Source: an uncultured Prevotellaceae bacterium (GTDB taxonomy: Bacteria; Bacteroidota; Bacteroidia; Bacteroidales; Bacteroidaceae). From it: a DNA stretch of 64,000 nt. Location of the stretch: contig CAMZCM010000001.1 in assembly GCA_947305005.1 (NCBI GenBank), forward strand, positions 216,724 through 280,723. Direction: 5' to 3'. Each line of letters opens with the position of its first letter. Positions within the stretch are counted from its first letter, which is position 1. Below, one piece after another: positions 1-9,700 of the stretch. Under the pieces are notes generated by a model. The model saw nothing but the letters and a program-made list of their open reading frames with translations, did no database searches and was not told the DNA's origin. A program made the translations under genes and the position numbers.

Positions 1-2496
1 ATCCTTCTCGGAGCTCTTTCTTTTGTCTCCTTTACCTTTGCACAGACATTGGATACAGATACCGCTTCGGTGTCACCTTCTCAGGCTTTGTATTCTTCTG
101 CTGAAGACGCATATACGCGTTTTTATTTGCAGAAATCCGATCCCTCCAGTAATAAGGATCAACTCTATCAAACGCTGATGGAATGCTTCAAGAATTATGT
201 CAAGTGTATGGAGGATGTTGATGAAACGCAGCAGGCCGATATGAAGGAGAAACTGCGCCGGTTACGTTCTGAGTTTGAGACAGCTGGTATTGAATATAGC
301 AGTAATGGAAACAACCGGATAGCGTATAAGTATCTTGAGTGTTATTTGAATATACCTCGCTTGCCGATATTTGACGGTGAGCGTTTTCCCCGTAGTGAAC
401 AATACCCTGCTTATGTTTTCATAGTGGCAGCTGAGTCTCACAATTCCCGCGACTATGAGGCTGCAGTATCTTACTTGCATGAATATATTGAATTAGGAGA
501 AAAGCAAAACCAACAAACTTGTTACGAGTTCTTGGCATCAGATCTTGAGTTACTAAAACGGTTTGATGAAGAAATGGCTGTCTTGGACGAAGGTATCATG
601 AACTATCCTCAGAGTTTGAAGATGATGAAGAGAGCCATCAATTTATATACCCAGTTCAACGAAAAAGACAAGGCTAAAGAAATGTTCAGCAAGGCAATCG
701 CATTGGCGCCGAATGATGCAGAGTTACTGCGTTTCAAGGCTGATATTGATTATCAGAATGACCGTTTTGCTGATGCTTTACCTATTTATCAGGCGTTCTA
801 TGAGCAGAATCCGAACGACCCCAATCGAGCGAAGAAGCTGGCCTTTTGCCATTACAACCTTGCTGGCTCAATGATTAATGAGAGTAATAAGGAGTCTGAC
901 GCTGAAAAGTTCAAAGCTCTACGCGATGGAGCAACGGAACATTTCAATCAGACTATAGCTCTGTTGGAACCGCTTAGCAAGAATGCAGAAGTGGTGAAAA
1001 GTGATCCCCTCGTGATTAATGCGTTGTCTGAGGCACTTACCCAAGTAGGACGAAGCTCTGATGCAGACCTGGTCCGTCAACAAGCTTCGCAAGAAACAAG
1101 TCTGATAGCTACAACCGCGAATAATTCATCAAAAACCGCACCGAATTTCAATGAGTGGTCCAAATCCAGATTGGAAAGGACATTGACTGAATGGGAACGT
1201 CGTGGTGAGTTTGAGCCAGCTGAAGAGTATGTAAAACGTGTGAATCCTGATACCCGCAAGGAATTGATTGCTCAAACGAGAAGCACTTTGGAGCAAGAGT
1301 ATATCCGAGAGTACAGTGACACTTATAATCTCGAAGATTTAACCATCAAGCCATACGATCCGGACCATCAGACATACTGCATTAAGACCAAGCAGGGCGA
1401 AATCTATTTGAAAGTGCCCATCGCAGGTAATGAGGCCAAGAAATTCAAAGATAGTTGGAGCGGCATTAAAATCCAATCTCCCCAGTTCAAAGTGGACAAG
1501 TCTGGCAAGTTGCTTTTGGCAACTGCCGTTTTTGCAACTCCAGAAGGACAATACTATCAATATGATGCCAATGAAACATTGGAATATGGAAAAGTAAAGA
1601 TTGCAAGACCTGAATGGAATGACGATGATTTGTTGGCAGATGTCGGTTCAAATGATACGCCGAAGGCACAAGCGAAGAAAAGCAATATTGATGAACCTAT
1701 TAACGTTGGAGAATCGACAGTTGATGTCAATATTCCAAAGACCAAAGAACTGAATGCAAATACTTTTGCCCTTATTATAGCCAATGAGAATTACACGAAA
1801 GTTGAAGGAGTTCCTTTTGCTCTCAATGACGGAAAATCTTTTATGCGCTATTGTCAGGATGTGCTGGGTGTTCCCTCGGAAAACATTGTGAGTGCTTTCA
1901 ATGCCACCTTCAGTGATATGATTGAAGCAATTGATCAAATCAAAAATTTGGAGGCTGCATTTGATGACATGAAGCTATTGGTTTATTATTCTGGTCATGG
2001 ACAGCCAGATCCCAGTTCCAAGGAAGCGTATCTGTTGCCTGTTGATGCTTCTCCACGTAATATGTCAACGTCGTATAAGCTTTCAAAATTTTATCAAGAG
2101 TTGACGGCATATAACCCTGCTTCAGTCACGGTGTTCTTGGATGCTTGTTTCAGTGGAGCCAAGAAAGATGGTCAAATCATGGATAAGGAAGCACGTGGCG
2201 TCGTTATCACTCCCCGTGATGAGGCTCCTGCTAGCAACATGGTTATTTTTGCTGCTTGCTCCGGTGACGAAACAGCCTATCCATATAAGAACCAGAAACA
2301 TGGATTGTTCACCTACTTCCTGCTGAAGAAATTGCAAGAGGATAAGGGTAAAACAACCTACAAACATTTGGCTGAATATATCAATAAAAACGTTAAGCAA
2401 CAGAGTATCCGACTTCCGAATGGCAAACTACAGACGCCAACCACGCGAAGTGCACTGCCGCCATCTGAATGGGGCAATTGGAGACTTGACAAATAA
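1..2496 (+). CDS. TPR and caspase-like (peptidase C14) secreted protein, 5' partial
   Basis: The gene is cut by the left window edge. The first in-frame codons (1-48) read I-L-L-G-A-L-S-F-V-S-F-T-F-A-Q-T, the hydrophobic core and cleavage region of a signal peptide, so the TTG at 49 is not the start. The first half holds helical TPR-like repeats (roughly bases 400-1080). The last 240 residues form a caspase/metacaspase-like domain: a strand F-A-L-I-I-A-N-E-N-Y, the His of YYSGHG (codon at 1996) and the Cys of DACFSG (codon at 2146) make the expected catalytic dyad, so it may be an active Arg/Lys-type cysteine peptidase. Only 9 bp separate it from the next gene, a DUF4384-like protein; this pairing suggests an exported peptidase module. 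The substrate cannot be told from sequence. Confidence 0.85.
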   Translation: MLLGALSFVSFTFAQTLDTDTASVSPSQALYSSAEDAYTRFYLQKSDPSSNKDQLYQTLMECFKNYVKCMEDVDETQQADMKEKLRRLRSEFETAGIEYSSNGNNRIAYKYLECYLNIPRLPIFDGERFPRSEQYPAYVFIVAAESHNSRDYEAAVSYLHEYIELGEKQNQQTCYEFLASDLELLKRFDEEMAVLDEGIMNYPQSLKMMKRAINLYTQFNEKDKAKEMFSKAIALAPNDAELLRFKADIDYQNDRFADALPIYQAFYEQNPNDPNRAKKLAFCHYNLAGSMINESNKESDAEKFKALRDGATEHFNQTIALLEPLSKNAEVVKSDPLVINALSEALTQVGRSSDADLVRQQASQETSLIATTANNSSKTAPNFNEWSKSRLERTLTEWERRGEFEPAEEYVKRVNPDTRKELIAQTRSTLEQEYIREYSDTYNLEDLTIKPYDPDHQTYCIKTKQGEIYLKVPIAGNEAKKFKDSWSGIKIQSPQFKVDKSGKLLLATAVFATPEGQYYQYDANETLEYGKVKIARPEWNDDDLLADVGSNDTPKAQAKKSNIDEPINVGESTVDVNIPKTKELNANTFALIIANENYTKVEGVPFALNDGKSFMRYCQDVLGVPSENIVSAFNATFSDMIEAIDQIKNLEAAFDDMKLLVYYSGHGQPDPSSKEAYLLPVDASPRNMSTSYKLSKFYQELTAYNPASVTVFLDACFSGAKKDGQIMDKEARGVVITPRDEAPASNMVIFAACSGDETAYPYKNQKHGLFTYFLLKKLQEDKGKTTYKHLAEYINKNVKQQSIRLPNGKLQTPTTRSALPPSEWGNWRLDK

Positions 2497-2505
2497 AAAC
2501 AATCT

Positions 2506-3408
2506 ATGATTATGAAGCGTTTTCTAACTGCTTTCTCTCTCCTGATGATCATGTTTGTCTCTGTGCATGCACAGAGTGACGATACGGTGGAATATACATA
2601 TGTCTATCATGCCTCGTACAACGAGAGTCGTCAGCAGGCAGAACAGAATGCCATCAATTGTGCCAAGGTCGAAGCTTTACGTAATCAATATGGTACTGTC
2701 CTCAGCGGTGCCTCTGCTACCAGCTTGATCACCAAGAATAAAATCACTGAATCCAAATTCGTATATATTGGTGGTGAAGGTGAAGTCAATGGGGAATGGA
2801 TTGCAGATTTGATGGAGCCAAAGATCACTACTACCTTGGAGGAGACTGGTCTTTGTGTGACCGCTACAGTAAAGGGTAAGGCACGAGAAATCACGAATAA
2901 TCCTATTGCATTTGAGGCCAAGGTTTTGCGAAATAAACCCGATGTGACCTTTGAAAGTACCGAATTTACTGCAGGCAATAATATCTATATCCACTTCACT
3001 TCGCCTGTGGATGGTTTTTTAACCATCTATCTACTTGATGGAGAAACGGCTTATTGTCTATTGCCTTATGCGAACACCAAGGATGGTATCTATCCTATTG
3101 TGCATGGCAAGGAATACATCTTCTTTAGTCGGGATGTATATGACGAAGATGATGATCTGAATGCAATTGATGAATATACTTTGACGGTTGAAGATAAACA
3201 CCAGGATCTGAATCAGCTCTATTTCATATTCTCTCCACAAAAGTTCACTAAGGCGGTGGACCGATTCAGAAAAACGGATAACGGCACCATCTATCCCCGT
3301 ATGCTTTCATGGGCCAATTTTCAGAAATGGATTATGCGAACCCGTAAAAACGACAAGGAAATGTCTGTTCAGACCAAGTACGTCGTCATTAATCCCATCA
3401 AGGATTAA
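2506..3408 (+). CDS. Secreted DUF4384-like protein, partner of the caspase-like protein
   Basis: The 300-residue protein starts with a clear signal peptide (KRFLTAFSLLMIMFVSVHAQ), so it is exported. ATG at 2506 or 2512 could be used. The N-terminal part (residues 25-110) resembles small periplasmic domains that begin with a Y-Y/A-E-A-A pattern; the middle (about 140-230) has a beta-rich stretch (VDGFLTIYLLDGETAYCLLPY) like DUF4384, a domain often found with caspase-like or kinase proteins. It follows the caspase-like gene by 9 bp and is probably co-transcribed. Its 3' end overlaps the convergent rsmA gene by 11 bp with no room for an intrinsic terminator between them. The domain assignment comes from pattern memory, not a search. 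Confidence 0.75.
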   Translation: MIMKRFLTAFSLLMIMFVSVHAQSDDTVEYTYVYHASYNESRQQAEQNAINCAKVEALRNQYGTVLSGASATSLITKNKITESKFVYIGGEGEVNGEWIADLMEPKITTTLEETGLCVTATVKGKAREITNNPIAFEAKVLRNKPDVTFESTEFTAGNNIYIHFTSPVDGFLTIYLLDGETAYCLLPYANTKDGIYPIVHGKEYIFFSRDVYDEDDDLNAIDEYTLTVEDKHQDLNQLYFIFSPQKFTKAVDRFRKTDNGTIYPRMLSWANFQKWIMRTRKNDKEMSVQTKYVVINPIKD

Positions 3409-4198
3409 GGAGACTAATCTTATTGGTCAATTCAATAAACTGTTCTATTGAGAGTTGCTCTGGCCGCAAGTTGAAAACTGGATTGGCCAGAAATGTCGTA
3501 TGGTCTGCGGTGGGGAACAGTTCAGTAAGAAGCGGACGGATGTTATTGCGGAGTGTCTTGCGCCGTTGATTGAAGGTGGTTTTCACAACCCTCTTGAATA
3601 GCGCTTCATCACAGCCCAGCTCTTTCGTATCATTGCGTTTCATACAGATGACAGCAGAACGAACCTTAGGCGGTGGATTGAAGACGTTGGCTTCAACCGT
3701 GAAAAGATATTCCGGCGTGTACCAAGCTTGGATAAGAACCGAAAGAATTCCGTATGCCTTGGTACCTGGATGTGCACAGATGCGATCAGCAACCTCTTTC
3801 TGAATCATTCCTGTACAGCAAGGAATCAAGTCTTTGTTATCCAGCATCTTGAAGAATATCTGGGAGGAGATGTTGTAGGGGTAGTTGCCAGTTAAGACGA
3901 AGGGCTGTCCATTGAAGGTCTTCTCAAGGTGCATCTTCAGAAAATCATCTTCGATGATGTTTTCTTCCAGTTGAGGCCACGTGCGGCGTAAATACTCAAC
4001 AGATTCAAAGTCAAGTTCCACCACTTTCAGCAGACGTGGTTTGGGCATCAGGAACTGTGTCATGACGCCCATGCCTGGGCCTACTTCAAGGACGGGTAAA
4101 TCAGGGCAGGCATCTACGGTATCGGCGATGCGGCGGGCGATGTCTAAATCCGTTAAGAAGTGTTGTCCGAGAAACTTTTTTGGCTTTACTGTATGCAT
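3398..4198 (-). CDS. rsmA: 16S rRNA (adenine1518/1519-N6)-dimethyltransferase RsmA (KsgA)
   Basis: Dimethylates two adjacent adenines in the helix 45 loop of 16S rRNA during small-subunit maturation, using S-adenosylmethionine. Signature segments are KPKKFLGQHFLTD at the N terminus, the SAM loop LEVGPGMGVMT, and the catalytic NYPYNISSQI (NLPY-type motif IV). A C-terminal helical domain follows, and the 266-residue length fits the family. The ATG at 4198 (MHTVKPKK...) is chosen over 4231 because family members begin just before KPKK and because the predicted transcript starts near 4223. The minus-strand promoter box TATCTTTG lies at 4236-4229. The gene is convergent with the DUF4384-like gene and overlaps it by 11 bp. 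Confidence 0.97.
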   Translation of the reverse strand: MHTVKPKKFLGQHFLTDLDIARRIADTVDACPDLPVLEVGPGMGVMTQFLMPKPRLLKVVELDFESVEYLRRTWPQLEENIIEDDFLKMHLEKTFNGQPFVLTGNYPYNISSQIFFKMLDNKDLIPCCTGMIQKEVADRICAHPGTKAYGILSVLIQAWYTPEYLFTVEANVFNPPPKVRSAVICMKRNDTKELGCDEALFKRVVKTTFNQRRKTLRNNIRPLLTELFPTADHTTFLANPVFNLRPEQLSIEQFIELTNKISLLNP

Positions 4199-4213
4199 GG
4201 GCAGTGAGAAATG

Positions 4214-4238
4214 TGTAACTTTGCGCTGCAAAGATACA
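4214..4238. promoter_or_regulatory. Symmetric divergent promoter pair for rsmA and the flippase-like gene
   Basis: TGTAACTTTGC (4214-4224) and GCAAAGATACA (4228-4238) form an 11-bp inverted repeat with one mismatch and a 3-bp centre. Each arm is a Bacteroidota -7 box: TAACTTTG (plus, 4216-4223) and TATCTTTG (minus, 4236-4229). Expected starts are near 4229 for the plus transcript and 4223 for the minus one. The two polymerase footprints would overlap almost completely, so firing is probably mutually exclusive. No clear -33 TTTG was found for either side. Confidence 0.6.
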
Positions 4239-4267
4239 TAAAAACATCATATCGAAAGATTGAAATC

Positions 4268-5260
4268 TTGAAAAGTTGGCGTTCCATTTTGAAAATCCTT
4301 TTGCCGCTTGTGATTGGCGGAGTGATTCTTTGGTGGATGTATCGTGGCTTTGACTGGGCTACGTTACATCGTGCCTTAATCAGTGAGATGGATTGGACAT
4401 GGATGTGGTTGTCCTTCCCTTTTGGCATCTTGGCTCAGGTCTTTCGTGCTTTGCGTTGGCGTCAGGTGCTGCGTCCCTTGGGTGAACAACCTCGTCTTCA
4501 AACCAGCATCAATGCCATCTTCCTCAGTTATGCCAGTTCTTTGGCCGTTCCGCGCATTGGTGAAGTGCTACGTTGTGGTGTGTTGAAACGTTATGACGGT
4601 GTCAGCTTTAGTCGTGGTGTGGGAACCGTAGTCACCGAGCGTGTCGTGGATATGGTGATGATTGCTTTGTTATCCTTGCTGGTCTTTGTCTTGCAGATTC
4701 CTGTGTTTGTGCAGTTTTTTGAACAGACTGGTGTCAATTTCGGCGCTTTCCTCGGTCAGTTCACGCTGACAGGATGGTTGGTAACCATTATCAGCGTCAT
4801 CCTGATGCTCGGCATGGGCGTGTATCTGTTGCGCCGCTATGAGCTCATGACAAAGACACGCTCTGTGCTGAAGGAACTGTCAGAAGGACTCTTGTCTATT
4901 CGTAAGATAAAAGGGAAGGGCGCTTTTCTTTTTTATAGTGTCGCCATTTGGGCATGCTATTTCTTTCATTTCTACCTCACCTTTTTCTGCTTCAAAAGCA
5001 CTGAGTCGCTAGGTCTCTCCGTAGCGATGGTTGCTTTTGTTGTTGGCACCTTCGCTGTTTTGGTGCCCACACCGAATGGTGCAGGACCTTGGCACTTTGC
5101 CGTGAAGACCGTGCTCATGCTTTACGGCGTCAATGGTGATGACGGCGCTCTGTTTGCCCTCATCGTTCACACCGTTCAGACCCTTCTTGTGGCAGTGCTT
5201 GGCTTATATGCCGTTGCAGCTCTTGCCATGACCAAGCCCATCAACAAAACATACAATTAA
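4268..5260 (+). CDS. Flippase-like / lysylphosphatidylglycerol synthase TM-region family membrane protein
   Basis: A polytopic inner-membrane protein of the YbhN / UPF0104 type, with about eight hydrophobic segments starting at LLPLVIGGVILWWMY. Family hallmarks are the stretch with RIGEVLRCGVLKRY, the TERVVDMVMI motif, and the late VLVPTPNGAGPWHFAV segment. Family members resemble the flippase part of MprF; the substrate here is unknown. An ATG exists at 4211, but it lies upstream of and inside the -7 box (4216-4223), so it cannot be in the transcript. The first plausible start downstream is TTG 4268 (then K-S-W-R-S-I-L-K); TTG 4289 is another option. It heads a plus-strand series, with pepD only 17 bp downstream. 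Confidence 0.8.
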   Translation: MKSWRSILKILLPLVIGGVILWWMYRGFDWATLHRALISEMDWTWMWLSFPFGILAQVFRALRWRQVLRPLGEQPRLQTSINAIFLSYASSLAVPRIGEVLRCGVLKRYDGVSFSRGVGTVVTERVVDMVMIALLSLLVFVLQIPVFVQFFEQTGVNFGAFLGQFTLTGWLVTIISVILMLGMGVYLLRRYELMTKTRSVLKELSEGLLSIRKIKGKGAFLFYSVAIWACYFFHFYLTFFCFKSTESLGLSVAMVAFVVGTFAVLVPTPNGAGPWHFAVKTVLMLYGVNGDDGALFALIVHTVQTLLVAVLGLYAVAALAMTKPINKTYN

Positions 5261-5277
5261 CATAAAAACTACTTCCT

Positions 5278-6735
5278 ATGGCAACGATTCAAGACTTAGA
5301 ACCTAAAGCCGTTTTTGGCAACTTCTACAAACTGACACAAGTACCTCGTCCCAGCGGACATCTTGAGAAAATCCAGCAGTTCCTGCTCGACTGGGCGAAG
5401 GAGCGCGGCATAGAAGCCTTCAAGGATGGCGGCGATAATATCGTAATGCGAAAGCCTGCCAGCCCGGGCTTTGAGAATCGCAAGCTTTGCACGATGCAAG
5501 CTCACATGGATATGGTTCCGCAGAAGACCGATGCAAGTACACATAATTTCGAGACAGACCCCATTGAGACATGGATTGATGGTGAATGGCTGAAGGCCAA
5601 AGGCACCACTCTTGGTTCCGACGATGGTATCGGTGTCGCATGCATCATGGCAGTCTTTGAGGATGACACCCTTCAACACGGTCCGCTGGAGGCGCTCATC
5701 ACTTCCGATGAAGAGACCTGCATGTGGGGCGTGAACCACTTGGCTGCAGACACCTTGAAAGGTGAGATTCTATTGAACATCGACCATGAGAGCGAGGGTG
5801 AGTTCTGCATCGGCAGTGCTGGTGGCGTCAACGTTACCGCTTCCCTTGGCTATAAAGAAGTTGAAACAGACAAAGATGACATCGCCCTGAAGGTGACCAT
5901 CAGTGGTTTGAAGGGGGGGCACAGCGGTCTTGAGATCAATCAGAACCGTGCCAACGCCAACAAACTGATGGCCCGTCTCGTTCGTCAGGCCATCCTTGAC
6001 GACGATGCTCGTCTAGCCACCTGGAAAGGTGGAAACATGCGCAACGCCATCCCTCGTACGGCTGAAACGGTGTTGACCATCCCCGCTGAGAACGAAGCGG
6101 ACATGCGCGAGTTGGCCGACTACTGTCAAAAGACCTTCACAGACGAATTCCGTGGGGTTGAGGATGCCGTGTATGTGACAGTGGAACGTGTGGAATTGCC
6201 CACTATGCAGGTTCCCGAGGAAGTGCAGGACAATCTCGTCAGTGCCATCCTCGCTTGTCACGATGGTGTGCTGCGTAATATTCCCAGCATTCCGCATGTT
6301 GTGGAGACCAGTTCTAACCTCGCCATTATCAATATTGGTGGCGGTCAAGCAGAAGTGCTTATCCTGGCCCGTTCCTCATGTGATAGCCAGTTGGAATATG
6401 AACAGGAGATGTTTGAGAGCACCTTTGGTATGGCCGGTATGAAAGTAGAATATAGTGGTCAGTATGGTGCATGGCAGCCCAACTTCGATTCTCCCATCGC
6501 TGCCCAGATGGCATCCCTTTATGAAAGGATGTATCAGAAACCGGCAAAGGTGGAAGTTGTACACGCAGGTCTGGAGTGCAGTATGATTGGACAGGTCTAT
6601 CCCCAAATGGACCTGATATCCTTCGGTCCTACCCTCCGTTCACCGCACACGCCCAATGAGCGTTGCAATATCCCCAGCGTAGGTCGTTTCTGGCCCTTCT
6701 TGAAGACCTTGCTGGCAGAGATTCCAGAGAAATAG
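5278..6735 (+). CDS. pepD: Cytosol non-specific dipeptidase / aminoacyl-histidine dipeptidase (M20 family)
   Basis: A zinc-dependent dipeptidase that cleaves dipeptides such as Xaa-His in the cytoplasm. The 485-residue length is typical of PepD. Metal-site motifs appear in order: MQAHMDMVPQK (first His and Asp), LGSDDGIGVA (bridging Asp), SDEETCMWG (catalytic and metal Glu pair), NIDHESEGE, and the C-terminal SPHTPNE (last metal His). GLKGGHSGLEI and NAIPR are the lid-domain signatures. No signal peptide. It begins 17 bp after the flippase-like gene and ends 13 bp before the macroglobulin gene, consistent with one transcript. Peptide supply is a common theme in amino-acid-fermenting Bacteroidota, but a link to its neighbours is only inferred. 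Confidence 0.96.
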   Translation: MATIQDLEPKAVFGNFYKLTQVPRPSGHLEKIQQFLLDWAKERGIEAFKDGGDNIVMRKPASPGFENRKLCTMQAHMDMVPQKTDASTHNFETDPIETWIDGEWLKAKGTTLGSDDGIGVACIMAVFEDDTLQHGPLEALITSDEETCMWGVNHLAADTLKGEILLNIDHESEGEFCIGSAGGVNVTASLGYKEVETDKDDIALKVTISGLKGGHSGLEINQNRANANKLMARLVRQAILDDDARLATWKGGNMRNAIPRTAETVLTIPAENEADMRELADYCQKTFTDEFRGVEDAVYVTVERVELPTMQVPEEVQDNLVSAILACHDGVLRNIPSIPHVVETSSNLAIINIGGGQAEVLILARSSCDSQLEYEQEMFESTFGMAGMKVEYSGQYGAWQPNFDSPIAAQMASLYERMYQKPAKVEVVHAGLECSMIGQVYPQMDLISFGPTLRSPHTPNERCNIPSVGRFWPFLKTLLAEIPEK

Positions 6736-6748
6736 TAAGACACTGCAT

Positions 6749-9700
6749 ATGAAAACGGTTTTTCTCTCTTTCGTCTTAGCCTTTATGCCTCTGTTCTCCT
6801 GGGCGCAGTCATATGATGCCCTTTGGAAAGCAGAGCAAAAGTTGGAGGCCGATGGTAAGCCTCAGTCGGCCTATGCCGCCGTGCAGAAGATCCTTCAGAA
6901 AGCGTTGGCGGAAGGAAAACAAGGGCAAGCCTTGAGCGCCCGTCTCCGTGCTGCAGCCTTGCATCAGGAATGGGCCCCCGACAGCTTTTTCGCGGATGTC
7001 CTGGAACTAGAGACGTTACGATCACAAGAAAAACAAGGCGAGGCTCGTGCCATCTATGCTTCCATCTTGGCCGAGATCTATGAGAAGAACCGTAATCGTG
7101 CCCAAGCCAATGGTCTGAAGCTTGCCAGCGAAGACATGAAAGAATGGACGCGTGAGCAGTATGACAGTGCCGCTACTGCGAACTGGAAAATGTCTCTTCA
7201 AGACATTCCCCTCCTCGCCAATGCCCGCAGCAAGGACTGGCTGCCCTTTGTGACACAAGCCGCGAACTCTGATTATTTCCGCCATGACCTGCTGCACATC
7301 CTCTGGCAGCGGATTCGTTCCCAACGTTATCAATGGTGGGATTCACAGAACGGAGAAGAGTTGCTGTCACTGGGCAATGCCGTCAAAGCAGAATATGTGC
7401 GGCTGGGTAATCGCGAAGCGGAATTGCTCATCGCTTTGGACATCGTAAATGTCAGGGAGCAATACCTTTTCCGACATATATCTACGGGTACTCAACTCAC
7501 CATCGATGCTTTGCTGTACCTCAAGAATCAGTATGCCGACTTGCCTCTCAGCACGGAAGTGATGCTGAGCCTTCTCGAGACAGGAGCCCCTGACTCGCTG
7601 AAAGTAATGTGGGCCACTGAGGCTCTTCAGCGCTATCCTCGTTATTCCCGTATCGGCGAGATCAAGAACCAACTGAATATTCTGCGTTGTCCTTCTGTCA
7701 CATGGACAGGCAACGAGGTTTATTATCCAGGTAAAACCTACACGTGGAAACTGACTCACCGCAATGCGACAGCTCTTCAACTGACAGTCTATCGTTTGAA
7801 AGACAGTTTCAACGAAGAGCAGATGAATCTTGGGAAGCAGTCTATTCGCAATTATTTGAAAGCAAACGGCACGGAAATCCAGCGTATTAACCGACAATTC
7901 AAGAAAGAGATTTCCTTTGAGACGGTAGAAGACTCTTTCACGTGGCAGGCTCCTGGTTTAGGACGTTATGCCGTCCTTTATACGGCCACTACAAACGAGA
8001 AAGAAGCTGTTCGCCAGACAACAAAAGAGCAGTTCCACTTGTTCCGCGTTTCCGCTTTGAAGACCCTCAATCGAACGCTCTCAGACAAACGATTGGAGGT
8101 AATTGTGGTAGATGCTTTCAGCGGACAGCCTGTTGAAGGTGCAGAGGTGAAACTGAATCAAGTGGATGCTCGTACCCAGAAGAATACCCTTCTCGCCAGT
8201 GGCAAGAGCGATGCTGAGGGACGCGTATTGTTGGATAAGCTATCGAATAAGGAACGAAGGAATACGATGAGGATTGAAGTCACGAAAGGTGATGACCGAT
8301 GGCTACCGACAGAACATTCTTATTTCACCTCATGGGTGAGTAGTCAGGAGAACCGTGTCAGTGTCCATCTCTATACTGATCGTGCCATCTATCGTCCTGG
8401 GCAAACCGTTCATGTCAGCGGCGTCGCCTATTCCCAACAGCATTGGGATGCCACCGTCCTGTGTGACAAGGAATATGAGTTGCTGCTACGCGATGTGAAT
8501 TGGAAGGAAGTAGGTAAGCAAAACGTGAAGACAGACAGCCTGGGCGTTTTTACCGCAGACTTCGTATTGCCTGAAGGTGGGCTTCCTGGTTCCTATCATA
8601 TTCAAACCCAAGGCGCTCAAGTGGGCTTCCGTGTAGAAGAGTACAAGCGTCCTACGTTTGAGGTGAAGATGGACGAGGCCCCTGCACTGCAATGGCCGCA
8701 GGACAGTATCACCCTCACGGGCAAGGCATTGGGCTACAATGGTGTGCCTGTTCGTTCGGCGCGTGTCACTGGTAACTATCAGTTCACGTACCCTTACTGG
8801 TGGTGGTATCGCCATGAGGATTCTCCACAACTGCCCATTGATACGGTGATGACAGATGATTCCGGTGTCTTTTGTGTACGCGTCCCGCTAAACGATATTC
8901 CGGCAGAGGCGTTGAAATACGGACTGAACCTCTCCTTGGATGTAGAGGTGCTTAGTACGGTTGGAGAAACACGTGAGGGTAGTAGTCGTGTTTCCCTTTG
9001 TACTACGCCTCTTCGTTTGAGTCTCTCCATGCAGGCACAACAGGAGCGTGACCATTTAAAAATTCCTTCCTTCAAACTGCTTACCTCGACAGGAAAACCA
9101 ACTGAAGGCACGGTCACATGTTCGATTCTCTCTGTTGGCACCAAAGAAGCCGTCTTATCGGACGTTGCTTCCACAGATATTGAAAAGGCCCTCCAGTCTC
9201 TTCCCTCTGGGGATTATGAGCTGTGCGCCTTTGCTCAAGCTGGAAAAGATACTGCTTCCGCTAAAGCCCGTTTTTATCTGTTCTCCATGTCGGACACGCG
9301 CCTGCCCCGTAAGGCTGACAAATGGCTCTATTGTCCAACCGATAGCTTTGATGCAGCACATCCTGCACGCATTCAAGTGGGCAGCAGCTTCAAGGACGTA
9401 GCACTATATTACAGTTTGGTGGGCCCCAATGGCGTTATCAAGGATGAGTTGCTTCCCATTTCCGATGAACTGTTCACGATTGATATTCCTTATCTTCCTG
9501 AATACGGCGACGGCGTGACGGCCTATTTTGCTTTTGTCAAGGAAGGCCAATGTTACTCAATGAATCGGGCGCTGAGGCTCACCTTGCCTGACCAGCGCTT
9601 GCGTTGGGAGTGGACTAGCTTCCGCGACCGTCTGCATCCTGGCGATCATGAGACGTGGACGTTGCGTTTGACCAAACCCGACGGCAGCCCCGCCAGTGCT

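Noticed and set aside
4211..4267. Upstream start for the flippase-like gene
   Set aside because: The ATG lies before the end of the -7 box and would not be transcribed.
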